Positions 26,153-32,860 of a stretch of 64,000 bases of DNA are shown in pieces. How positions within the stretch are numbered: the stretch's first letter is position 1; each line of letters begins with the position of its first letter. The notes beneath the pieces were generated by a model, which saw nothing but the letters and a program-made list of their open reading frames with translations, did no database searches and was not told the DNA's origin. A program made the position numbers and the translations under genes. This stretch comes from Psychrosphaera haliotis (GTDB lineage Bacteria > Pseudomonadota > Gammaproteobacteria > Enterobacterales > Alteromonadaceae), in the NCBI RefSeq assembly GCF_039523615.1, contig NZ_BAAAFQ010000007.1:124001-188000 (forward strand), given 5' to 3'.

Positions 26153-26917
26153 CTACATTTTTATAGATTTAACGCCTTCTTTTAGTAAAAGCACATCTGC
26201 TTTAAATACTTCAAGTGTTCCAGGTGTAGATTGAGAGTTTCCGATAACATTTACGAAGCAACGATAAATATACTGACCATTTTTAAATTGATAGTAGTGG
26301 TTCCCGCCACTACCTTCAAAAACGACTTTTCCTTTCGTTAATACAAGATCTGGTTTTTCAGTCGTCTTTTTATCAATTGGCCAAGATGCATAACGATAAT
26401 TGTTTTTTCCAAGATTATCGATTCGTATGAGGTAATTATCTGTTTGCCACTCTAATATCGGTTTTTTAAACTGACTAAGACTTGTATGCAGTCTTCTTTT
26501 TTGTTCATTGATGATCGCGGCTTTTTTTGCCTTCTCTATTTTTGACTCATAAGTTACCGCCCAAATAGTGCCGTCAATATCTAGCCATATCGCACCGCTC
26601 TTAAACATTATCCCACGCCAACCCATTTCTCTCCATTCTGTCTCCGGGTTTGATGACACAATATTTTCAATGAGATTTGAGTCAAAAACTTCATCATAAC
26701 GCTCAATGAATTCGTTTTGATTTGTAATAGGCGGTAAAGGTTTTTTTCTAGCAAGCGGATATCTAACAGTTTGAGCGATGGCCTCTCTGTCATTTGATTG
26801 AAATAGTTCAATTAGTGAAGAAACAAGCTCATCTTTACTTTTGCCTTCAGCATTACTGACCCCAGAAGTTATGAAAAGAGAAATACAAAGTAGAGTTAAC
26901 GAAATATATTTGTTCAA
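26153..26917 (-). CDS. Cassette protein: secreted hypothetical
   Basis: About 254 aa from a TTG at 26917 (AAGGAAC upstream); an ATG at 26935 is the alternative but lies only 10 bp from the cassette edge. Signal peptide YISLTLLCISLFITSGVSNA. The mature part reads ELVSSLIELFQSNDREAIAQ, LDIDGTIWAVTYESKIE, and a C-terminal beta-rich domain (KGKVVFEGSGGNHYYQFKNG, YIYRCFVNVIG). No family recognised. It fills its cassette (26138-26945) in the array's direction. Confidence 0.72.
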   Translation of the reverse strand: MNKYISLTLLCISLFITSGVSNAEGKSKDELVSSLIELFQSNDREAIAQTVRYPLARKKPLPPITNQNEFIERYDEVFDSNLIENIVSSNPETEWREMGWRGIMFKSGAIWLDIDGTIWAVTYESKIEKAKKAAIINEQKRRLHTSLSQFKKPILEWQTDNYLIRIDNLGKNNYRYASWPIDKKTTEKPDLVLTKGKVVFEGSGGNHYYQFKNGQYIYRCFVNVIGNSQSTPGTLEVFKADVLLLKEGVKSIKM

Positions 26918-26939
26918 GAGGCACTGTTCCTTCATGGCA

Positions 26940-27037
26940 CTATAACGCCTGATTAATAGGCGAGTTTTAGCTTGCTAAACTGTTTGCCGAAGGCTCGTGC
27001 CAGCTTTTACGAGACCCTCTTGAACCACTTGTTAGTT
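26940..27037 (-). repeat. attC site (cassette 26946-27868)
   Basis: Plus-strand order CTATAAC ... GTTAGTT with CGCCTGATTAATAGGCG at one end and CCCTCTTGAACCACTT at the other. The central arm (TAGCTTGCTAAACTGT / CGTGCCAGCTTTTACG) is partly self-complementary. GTTAGTTT pairs with AAACTAAC at 27862-27869. Confidence 0.85.
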
Positions 27038-27042
27038 TTCGA

Positions 27043-27846
27043 TTACCTGTGAACTCCTAATAATTTTTGAGTTAAGTCTTCCGCTTGCTCTATTTGCAAA
27101 GCTGACATTTTATTCAAAAGGCTATTCTTTATGAAACTAACTTTCAGGTAAAACTCATTGTTATTAGTAGTTTGCATTGCGTATTCAGCAAAAGCAACAG
27201 CCTTTACAATGTTTGGTTGCAATGTCGCGGGGTCAAAGTGTTGAAACCCCTTGATTAAACGAAGTTGTGATTTTTCACCACCATTCATTGCAAGTTTTTG
27301 AGCGAATGCATATTTCATATTAATGAATTTTAGTCGATGTTCAAATACTGCTTGTTTAGAGCTAGTGTCTACTCCAGTACTTTCAAAGTACTCAATGTCA
27401 GAAACAGCCCAAAGTTCATCTAAAGCGTCATCGGAGCCTTTTTCTATTGCTAGTAATAAGAGTTTAATAAAATTGTGCTCCTCATTTTTTAGCTCTGAAC
27501 AAAGGGTGAACCTAGATGAAACATCTTCGATGAACTCATAAGGCTCACCTATACTAGTTGCGTTATCAATCCAAACAGTAAGTTCATCTCTCGTCTTAGG
27601 TACACCTTTGCAGCGCCTAATGCTCTTTGCAGATTCTAAAAGTTGGTGAGAGCTTAAACTTGGAGTGTTTAAAACCTTTTTATTCTTATTTCTAGTCGGT
27701 GAGGTTTTAAAGTTAGAAGGTTGAAAAGCCTGAGGTTGAGCCTTTTCGATTTGTGCGTTGCGTGAAACGTCGCTTTCAAAAGGGGCGTTAATTAAAAGCA
27801 AAATAATACTAACAGTAATCGTAGAAAAAATAATAATCCGTTTCAC
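27043..27846 (-). CDS. Cassette protein: membrane-anchored helical hypothetical
   Basis: 267 aa with an N-terminal anchor (IIIFSTITVSIILLLINAPF), a Ser/Thr/Asn-rich linker to about residue 70, and a helical C-terminal region (FIKLLLLAIEKGSDDALDEL, KAVAFAEYAMQTTNNNEFYL) like short repeat helices of the Sel1 kind, though I cannot confirm this. Two cysteines (RRCKG, TLCSE) may form a periplasmic disulphide. Function unknown. Occupies cassette 26946-27868 in the array direction. Confidence 0.72.
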   Translation of the reverse strand: MKRIIIFSTITVSIILLLINAPFESDVSRNAQIEKAQPQAFQPSNFKTSPTRNKNKKVLNTPSLSSHQLLESAKSIRRCKGVPKTRDELTVWIDNATSIGEPYEFIEDVSSRFTLCSELKNEEHNFIKLLLLAIEKGSDDALDELWAVSDIEYFESTGVDTSSKQAVFEHRLKFINMKYAFAQKLAMNGGEKSQLRLIKGFQHFDPATLQPNIVKAVAFAEYAMQTTNNNEFYLKVSFIKNSLLNKMSALQIEQAEDLTQKLLGVHR

Positions 27847-27862
27847 TAAACTTTCCTAGGTA

Positions 27863-27965
27863 AACTAACACCTCGCTAAGAGGCTAAAAATTAATTGGTT
27901 ATACTTTAGCTGTGTTTGCGTTGTAAACCAATTGATTTTAGTCCTACTTAATTGACTTGTTATAA
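27863..27965 (-). repeat. attC site (toxin-antitoxin cassette 27869-28539)
   Basis: AACTAAC ... GTTATAA, with CACCTCGCTAAGAGGC on one arm and a central AATTAATTGGTT / AACCAATTGATT stem. GTTATAACTC is complementary to GAGTTATAAC at 28531-28540, the cassette's other edge. Its core differs from the other attCs. Confidence 0.82.
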
Positions 27966-27979
27966 CTCATTGCCACCAT

Positions 27980-27996
27980 TGTAGCAAAGTGCTACA
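27980..27996. promoter_or_regulatory. Operator palindrome of the toxin-antitoxin pair
   Basis: TGTAGCA-AAG-TGCTACA is a perfect 7-bp inverted repeat 32 bp upstream of the antitoxin ATG and inside the same cassette. This is the usual position for antitoxin autoregulation. A good ribosome site (AGAGGAG) follows. Confidence 0.65.
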
Positions 27997-28027
27997 TTTG
28001 TATTAATAAAGTAAGAGGAGATTTGTA

Positions 28028-28249
28028 ATGGCAACATCAAGTATAAGATTAGATGAAGATTTAGTAGAGAAAGCCGCAATTATGGCGAAAGCATTAAATA
28101 GAACTACACCTAAACAAATTGAACATTGGGCAAAAATAGGTGAAATGATGGAAGACAATCCAGATTTACCTTATGAGTTTGTGAAGCAGGTAATAATTGC
28201 AAAGGCGGAAAAAGAAGCTGGCAAATTAGAGGCTTATGACTTTGGCTGA
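28028..28249 (+). CDS. ParD-like antitoxin
   Basis: 73 aa. SSIRLDEDLVEKAAIMAKAL then NRTTPKQIEHWAKIGEMMED is the short ParD_like antitoxin pattern (ribbon-helix-helix start, then helix). It should bind the toxin and the palindrome upstream. The start is supported by AGAGGAG 9 bp before the ATG. It overlaps the toxin by 14 bp. It is encoded opposite to the array direction and so must use its own promoter. Confidence 0.88.
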   Translation: MATSSIRLDEDLVEKAAIMAKALNRTTPKQIEHWAKIGEMMEDNPDLPYEFVKQVIIAKAEKEAGKLEAYDFG

Positions 28250-28532
28250 AATTAAACAAGTTTTACAAACCCCAAGTTTCAAAAAGGCAGTAAAAAAGCT
28301 CTACCAAAACCAGAAGCAAGAGCTTGATAAGGCTATCAAGTTAATAATGAAAGAGCCAAAGATAGGGGAGCAGAAAAAAGGCGACCTATCCTTTATGAGA
28401 GTATATAAATTTAAAATGGTTAAGCAGCTTACTTTACTAGGGTATAGCTATGAAGATGGCTCTATTGTTTTAGAATTGATAGCTTTGGGCTCACATGAAA
28501 ATTTTTACCGAAATGTCAAAAACCTATTCTGA
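28236..28532 (+). CDS. RelE/ParE-superfamily toxin
   Basis: 98 aa. FKKAVKKLYQNQKQELDKAI then KLIMKEPKIGEQKKGDLSFM, YKFKMVKQLTLLGYSYEDGS and LIALGSHENFYRNVKN fit the RelE/ParE fold: an N-terminal helical pair followed by a beta sheet with basic residues and a C-terminal His/Tyr (HENFYR). The target (ribosome-dependent mRNA cleavage or gyrase) cannot be told from sequence. With the antitoxin it forms a cassette-borne addiction module, a class known to stabilise large integron arrays. Confidence 0.88.
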   Translation: MTLAEIKQVLQTPSFKKAVKKLYQNQKQELDKAIKLIMKEPKIGEQKKGDLSFMRVYKFKMVKQLTLLGYSYEDGSIVLELIALGSHENFYRNVKNLF

Positions 28533-28533
28533 G

Positions 28534-28631
28534 TTATAACGCCTGGTTAAGAGGCGAGTTTTAGCTTGCTAAAATGTTTGCCGAAGGCTCGAGCAAGCTT
28601 TTACGAGACCCTCGTGAACCACTTGTTAACT
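28534..28631 (-). repeat. attC site (non-coding cassette copy B)
   Basis: TTATAAC ... GTTAACT, 98 bp. Nearly identical to the site at 29605-29702 and close to 26940-27037: GCCTGGTTAAGAGGCGAG at one arm, CCCTCGTGAACCACTT at the other. GTTAACT pairs with AGTTAAC at 29021-29027. Confidence 0.88.
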
Positions 28632-29026
28632 ATCACTAGCCAACGTTTAATATTCAGAAAACTACTTTACCTAAATACCTTTCTAAATCAAACGTCTATT
28701 TACTCCGAAAACCGAAGGCCTACTACTCGAATAGTTGAGAAGCCAAGCCATGAGCGCGGCGATGGTAAGTACTAAAAGAAAAAAGCTCCAAAACCGTTAG
28801 CAATATCAAACATTATTTGTTGAAACTAATTCAAGCCTTACTGAACGTACTTATTTGTTTGAACTTTCAATAGCCAAGCGGCTAGGCTTGGCGTTTCGTG
28901 ATTCCGGCAAATAACTTTTTAAAGCAGACTCAAAAATTCAGAATAAAGAGAAAAGGAGACTTTAATCTAATGACACCAATATATTGCGACAGATTAATTA
29001 TATTGCAGAATTTTACGTGAAGTTAA
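28540..29026 (-). mobile_element. Non-coding gene cassette, copy B
   Basis: This 487-bp cassette holds no plausible ORF on either strand apart from frames overlapping the attC. It closely resembles the cassette at 29611-30117 over its whole length by eye (identity not computed). Conserved islands include a hairpin GCCAAGC-GGCTAG-GCTTGGC and the stretch around GAAGCCAAGCCATGAGCGCG. Candidates are a promoter cassette, a small RNA or an unrecognised short peptide. Confidence 0.75.
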
Positions 29027-29120
29027 CGCCCTGTTAACGGGCAAAATATTGTTGGCTAGAATAAGCGACGAAGGAGCAAAAGCCAACTGTATTTTGTCCT
29101 TGTTAAACAGCTTGTTAGGC
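29021..29120 (-). repeat. attC site (OsmC cassette 29027-29610)
   Basis: AGTTAAC ... GTTAGGC, 100 bp. Second attC type with central stem TTGTTGGCTAGAATAAGCGA / AAAAGCCAACTG. GTTAGGCTAC is complementary to GTAGCCTAAC at 29602-29611, ten bases. The OsmC stop codon lies within this box. Confidence 0.9.
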
Positions 29121-29582
29121 TACGATTTCTGTAACAATATCTGTTTTCACTGAATTAGCAATGAAGCATTGTTCATGTGATTGATGGTGCATTTTTTCAA
29201 GTTGCTCCATCGATGGTTTTTTATCACCCGAAAACTGAACATGTGGTCTGAGTGTAACTTTAGTCATTGAAATTTTACCGTCGCTATCTTTCTCCATAAT
29301 ACCTACAGCGTCGTCTACATATGAATCTACAACATATCTTCTTTTTGCTGCTATTGATAAAAAGAACAACATGTGGCAACTAGAAAGAGAAGCAACAAAT
29401 GCTTCTTCTGGGTCTACATTTTCTTCAACGGAATAAGGTAAAGGAACTACGTGAGGTGAAGAAGAAGCTTGAACGGTTATACCTCCATCAAAAATCCATT
29501 CATGTCCTCGGCTATATTTATTATCAATATAACTTTCATTACTATCTCTAACCCAATTGATTTTGGCAAAATACTCTGACAT
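29115..29582 (-). CDS. Cassette protein: OsmC-family peroxidase-like
   Basis: 155 aa. The OsmC/Ohr fold is shown by VDPEEAFVASLSSCHMLFFL with the first redox Cys, and HHQSHEQCFIANSVKTDIV with the second. Arg/Glu partners are in RGHEWIFDGG and near PEEAF. Members reduce organic hydroperoxides using the paired thiols. The stop codon (29115-29117) is inside its own attC R'' box, so the cassette is maximally compact. It is transcribed in the array direction. Confidence 0.92.
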   Translation of the reverse strand: MSEYFAKINWVRDSNESYIDNKYSRGHEWIFDGGITVQASSSPHVVPLPYSVEENVDPEEAFVASLSSCHMLFFLSIAAKRRYVVDSYVDDAVGIMEKDSDGKISMTKVTLRPHVQFSGDKKPSMEQLEKMHHQSHEQCFIANSVKTDIVTEIVA

Positions 29583-29604
29583 TTGAACTCCGTTTATGAA
29601 AGTA

Positions 29605-29702
29605 GCCTAACGCCTGGTTAAGAGGCGAGTTTTAGCTTGCTAGACTGTTTGCCGAAGGCTCGTGCAAGCTTTGACGAGACCCTCTTGAACCACTTGTTAA
29701 CT
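29605..29702 (-). repeat. attC site (non-coding cassette copy A)
   Basis: GCCTAAC ... GTTAACT, 98 bp, with L boxes TTAAGAGG and CCTCTTGAA. The extra G in the second shows that the array reads on the minus strand. GTTAACT pairs with AGTTAAC at 30112-30118. Confidence 0.9.
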
Positions 29703-30117
29703 ATCACTAGCCAACGTTGAAATTAATAGAAAACCACTTTACCTAAATTCCTTTCTAAATCAACTCGCTAATTACTCAGAAAAACTAAGGCCTACTACTC
29801 AAATAGTTGAGAAGCCAAGCCATGAGCGCGGCGATAGTGAGTACTAAAAGAAAAAACCTCCAAAATCCTTAGCAACCTTAAGCGACCGATGTTGAAACTA
29901 ATTCAAGCCTTGCTGAACGTTCTTATTGATTTGAACTTTCAATAGCCAAGCGGCTAGGCTTGGCGTTTCGTGATACTGGCCAATAGTTTTTGAAAGCAGA
30001 CTCAAAAATTCAGAATAAAGAGAAAAGGGGACTTTACATTAATGACACTAATATATTGCGACAGATTAATTATATTGCGACAGATTAATTATATTGCAGA
30101 ATTTTATGTGAAGTTAA
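29611..30117 (-). mobile_element. Non-coding gene cassette, copy A
   Basis: 507 bp, no supportable ORF. Same organisation as copy B, including the GCCAAGC/GCTTGGC hairpin. It differs by substitutions and by a 19-bp tandem duplication (unit starting GCGACAGATTAATTATATT at 30058 and 30077) next to the cassette's leading edge. Copy B has one unit. Confidence 0.75.
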
Positions 30118-30210
30118 CGCCTCGTTAAGAGGCAAAAAATTGTTGGCTAAAATAAGCGACGAAGGAGTAAAAGCCAACTGTTTTTTGTCCTTTTAAACGA
30201 CTTGTTATAC
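30112..30210 (-). repeat. attC site (first cassette 30118-30827)
   Basis: AGTTAAC ... GTTATAC, 99 bp, second attC type (central TTGTTGGCTAAAATAAGCGA / AAAAGCCAACTG). GTTATACG pairs with CGTATAAC at 30821-30828, the attI junction. Confidence 0.9.
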
Positions 30211-30217
30211 GTTTTTA

Positions 30218-30304
30218 CTACTTTGTTTTTATTGGCGTTGGATCTTTTTTCTCTTGTCTTTCTTCAATAGGTGGACGTTCTTCGTTTTCTTTATTTACTA
30301 ACAT
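30218..30304 (-). CDS. Possible 28-aa charged peptide overlapping the membrane protein
   Basis: ATG at 30304 overlaps the stop of the 170-aa gene (ATGTTAG) and reads MLVNKENEERPPIEERQEKK then DPTPIKTK to TAG. The overlap and the strong charge suggest a coupled small protein in the first cassette, but there is no independent support. Confidence 0.35.
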   Translation of the reverse strand: MLVNKENEERPPIEERQEKKDPTPIKTK

Positions 30305-30810
30305 TTCATCATCTCCGTTATAACTTTTAAAATTGCAAAAACACTAATTAACCATGCGGCAATAACCAGTTCTTCATATGCTAACTTAAGAGGCTTTAAT
30401 TTATCACTATTAAAGTCTGACTGCTTAACAACCGCATTAGAATAACAATCATATATATATGATTGTGCAGGTTCACTTTCTTGGTTTTTTAACCACTCAG
30501 ATGTTTGAGTACCTCTTGGAACTACTATACTTGAATTTATTTTAAGGCTAAGTAATAAGTGCCCAAAAGCACAAGCTAGTGAGAAAATAGCTAATAAGCC
30601 TGCAGACAATGTAATGTATTCAATAGGATTTTTTGGATTAAAAAGTTGAGAGTTTTGATAACCAAGGATTGCCCCAAAGCTAGCAATAATTATGGTGATA
30701 ATAGTTAAAAAGCGAGTGCACTTATTTTCTATAGACTCAAACCTTAAAATTTCTTCGTTATACCTCTCTTTTATATATGAGAGAGCCCCATTATCAGATA
30801 CCAAACTCAT
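30298..30810 (-). CDS. First-cassette membrane protein, effector-like
   Basis: 170 aa. A cytosolic helix (LSYIKERYNEEILRFESIEN) leads into paired transmembrane helices (FLTIITIIIASFGAILGY and YITLSAGLLAIFSLACAFGH), a loop with an extended charged helix, and a last hydrophobic helix (ELVIAAWLISVFAILKVI). The ERYNxE...R..xIExK helix before a two-helix hairpin resembles SLATT/Pycsar-effector-type membrane proteins that act in abortive anti-phage systems; this is a similarity by eye only. As the attI-proximal cassette it should be the best transcribed. Start ATG 30810 lies 17 bp inside the cassette edge. Confidence 0.75.
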   Translation of the reverse strand: MSLVSDNGALSYIKERYNEEILRFESIENKCTRFLTIITIIIASFGAILGYQNSQLFNPKNPIEYITLSAGLLAIFSLACAFGHLLLSLKINSSIVVPRGTQTSEWLKNQESEPAQSYIYDCYSNAVVKQSDFNSDKLKPLKLAYEELVIAAWLISVFAILKVITEMMKC

Positions 30811-30821
30811 ACTCCTGAAAC

Positions 30822-31128
30822 GTATAACAGCGTATTATGCAGAACTCCGCATTTGCACTGACACAAGGCACGAGTTGCTAACGCTTTTTAATTTAATATA
30901 AACAAAACTTTATATGATTATTTATCACATTACTAGGCTCATAAGTTCTGGATATAGAGAAGTATATTGAATTTATGGGGTTCAGGTTTTTCTCGGTTTG
31001 TTTTATCGGAGTGTTGGTAACTTATTGTTTTATAAAACAGCGTGTCAGATACGGAGGGTTAAGGTGTAGTACAGTTTTCTCGGAATGGGTTTTATAAAGT
31101 GGATATTATATTTATTTTCGTCTAAAAC
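30822..31128. other. attI region and intI/cassette promoter zone
   Basis: The insertion point is the GTATAAC box at 30822-30828, shared with the first cassette. Next to it are partly symmetrical elements (GCGTATTATGC, GAACTCCGCATTTGC, GAGTTGCTAACGC) that probably form the rest of attI. A minus-strand -10-like CATAAT lies at about 30832-30837 and could drive cassettes, but I see no convincing -35. The remaining roughly 230 bp up to the LexA-like box contains no gene. Confidence 0.6.
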
Positions 31129-31148
31129 TACTGTTTAGAAAACCAGTG
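31129..31148 (+). promoter_or_regulatory. LexA-like (SOS) box before intI
   Basis: TACTGTTTAGAAAACCAGTG has the CTG-N10-CAG core of the gammaproteobacterial SOS box (consensus CTGTN8ACAG; the right half is CCAG). It abuts the intI ribosome site GGAGGG (31148-31153), so LexA bound here would block expression. SOS control of intI is known for class 1 and Vibrio integrons. Confidence 0.7.
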
Positions 31149-31156
31149 GAGGGCGT

Positions 31157-32131
31157 ATGGCACGTTCACAGTTTATTGAAACTATTCGAAAGCAGCTTCG
31201 TGCTCGTCACTACAGCATTCAAACGGAAAAAGTTTATTTAGCTTGGATTCGAGATTACATTCGATTTTGTAATTATCGTCATCCAGATGAAACGGGTAAT
31301 ACGGAAATAGAAGAGTTTTTGAGTCACTTAGCCAATAGCCGAAAAGTGAGTGCTGCAACCCAAAATCAAGCCTTGTGCGCGTTGATTTTTATGTTTCGAC
31401 ATATTCTAGATAAGGAGATTGAAGGCCTCAGTTATAGCTTCACTAAACGAGAAGTAAGAATGCCCACTGTGCTTGACGCTGTTGAAGCATCAACCATTAT
31501 TTCTAATATGACAGGCAAATATCAATTAATCGCTTCTTTGTTATATGGATCAGGTTTACGAATAAACGAGGCTTTAAAGTTAAGAGTTCAGGACTTGAAC
31601 TTTGATAACAAAACGATTTTGGTGTTTAGAGGCAAGGGTAAAAAAGATCGTTACACAATTTTACCTGAATCGTTAATTCCTAGCTTAAGAAACCAAATTG
31701 AAGCAGCAAGATGTGTGCACTTTAAGGACTTAGAGGACGGTGAAGGTTTTAGTTCAGTTGGTCCGGGGCTTAAGAAAAAATACGGGAGTGCATTAAAAGA
31801 CTTTCATTGGCAGTTTTTGTTTCCATCTTCAGTTCGGTGTGTCCACCCTTACGATGGTTATGTTTGCCGACATCATATTCATGAAACTGCATTTAGAAAG
31901 CAGTTGCGAAAAGCTGTGTTAGCAAGCCAAATCACCAAGCGAGTTACTGCCCATACATTTAGACATTCATTTGCGACTCAACTTTTACATATGGGAACAG
32001 ATATTAGGACCGTACAAGACTTACTAGGTCACAGCGATTTGAAAACCACAGAGATTTATACGCATGTACTAGGCAGTCGCTTTGGTTTCACGCGCAGCCC
32101 AGTTGATCTCGCTAACTTAAATAAGCCTTAA
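31157..32131 (+). CDS. intI: Integron integrase IntI
   Basis: A 324-aa tyrosine recombinase. An N-terminal SAM-like domain (RKQLRARHYSIQTEKVYLAW) precedes the catalytic domain with all residues: Arg135 in GSGLRINEAL, Lys in GKGKKDRY, His266 and Arg269 in HTFRHSFATQ, His292 in LGHSDLKTTEIYTHV, and the nucleophile Tyr301. The IntI-specific insertion is present (HWQFLFPSSVRCVHP, RHHIHETAFRKQLRKA), which separates it from XerC/D. It acts on folded single-stranded attC and on attI. Good Shine-Dalgarno GGAGGG. Divergent from the cassettes as in all integrons; 3' end overlaps rsmD by 4 bp. Confidence 0.97.
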   Translation: MARSQFIETIRKQLRARHYSIQTEKVYLAWIRDYIRFCNYRHPDETGNTEIEEFLSHLANSRKVSAATQNQALCALIFMFRHILDKEIEGLSYSFTKREVRMPTVLDAVEASTIISNMTGKYQLIASLLYGSGLRINEALKLRVQDLNFDNKTILVFRGKGKKDRYTILPESLIPSLRNQIEAARCVHFKDLEDGEGFSSVGPGLKKKYGSALKDFHWQFLFPSSVRCVHPYDGYVCRHHIHETAFRKQLRKAVLASQITKRVTAHTFRHSFATQLLHMGTDIRTVQDLLGHSDLKTTEIYTHVLGSRFGFTRSPVDLANLNKP

Positions 32132-32754
32132 CCTAGGTATCGAAAAAGTTGTGCTGTGACTTGTCCTGCAACTTTGTGTTTAACAAGTTCAAACCGTGAT
32201 GAAAACTCACTGTTTTCAAGAGAAAAGGTAGCGTCATTTTCCTTTTCTATGTAAAGGATGGTATCAACCTTGAGCTTTTCGCTTTCTATAAGAGCGTTAA
32301 TCGTTGGTTCAATAAGGTTTTTGTGAAATGGAGGGTCGATAAAAATGAGGTCAAATTTCTCATTTATATTCAGTATTTTCTGGAAAAAGTCACCTTGTAT
32401 AACAGTGACCTGTGTATTTGCGTTTAAAGCTTGGCAGTTTTCTTTGAGTTGCAATGCAGCTTGTTTGTCTTTTTCAATAGCAATTACTTGCGACGCACCG
32501 CGAGAGGCGGCTTCAAATCCAAGTGAACCTGCACCTGAGAAGCAATCTAATACTTGTGCGTTTCGTACATCTGTCATGAGCCAGTTAAATAAAGTCTCTT
32601 TAAGTCGGTCGGTTGTTGGACGCAAACCTTCTTTGTCGTGAACTTTTAATCGTCTTCCTCGCCATTGACCGCCAATTAGACGAATTTCGCCTTTAGTTGT
32701 ACTTTTTGATGGTTTCTTTTTGTTGCGGCTTGGGAAATTTGAAGATGGTTTCAA
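32128..32754 (-). CDS. rsmD: 16S rRNA (guanine966-N2)-methyltransferase RsmD
   Basis: About 208 aa from TTG at 32754 (AAAGGTG 7 bp upstream). The open frame continues upstream into the antisense of the ftsY repeats, but that part reads (SV)n and is not protein-like. Landmarks are EIRLIGGQWRGRRLKVHDKE, GLRPTTDRLKETLFNWL, SAM motif VLDCFSGAGSLGFEAASRGA and the catalytic LIFIDPPFHKNL (NPPY-type). It is divergent from ftsY, as in E. coli. A TTG start is unusual and slightly uncertain. Confidence 0.93.
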   Translation of the reverse strand: MKPSSNFPSRNKKKPSKSTTKGEIRLIGGQWRGRRLKVHDKEGLRPTTDRLKETLFNWLMTDVRNAQVLDCFSGAGSLGFEAASRGASQVIAIEKDKQAALQLKENCQALNANTQVTVIQGDFFQKILNINEKFDLIFIDPPFHKNLIEPTINALIESEKLKVDTILYIEKENDATFSLENSEFSSRFELVKHKVAGQVTAQLFRYLG

Positions 32755-32860
32755 AGTTGCACCTTTATTCGTCAATTGAATAGTTAAAATCTGTCTGGAT
32801 TTACGATAACATACTGCGCATATTATCCCGCTCATGCGTTCACATTTAAAGGTTTTTTTA

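Larger units (their letters stand above)
26137..30828 (-). mobile_element. Chromosomal integron cassette array, seven cassettes
   Basis: Five complete attC sites of 98-103 bp plus the array ends define seven cassettes, read on the minus strand away from intI: 30118-30827, 29611-30117, 29027-29610, 28540-29026, 27869-28539, 26946-27868 and 26138-26945. For each, the outer attC box matches the first bases of that same cassette: GTTATAC, GTTAACT, GTTAGGC, GTTAACT, GTTATAA, GTTAGTT and GTTATAG. This is the expected result of excision and insertion as circles. In the L boxes the extra unpaired base sits consistently on the minus-strand L'' side, which fixes array orientation. The distal end at 26137 has only half an attC. 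Confidence 0.93.

Noticed and set aside
28566..28775. 69-aa plus-strand ORF
   Set aside because: Most of it is attC sequence; antisense to the array and not protein-like.
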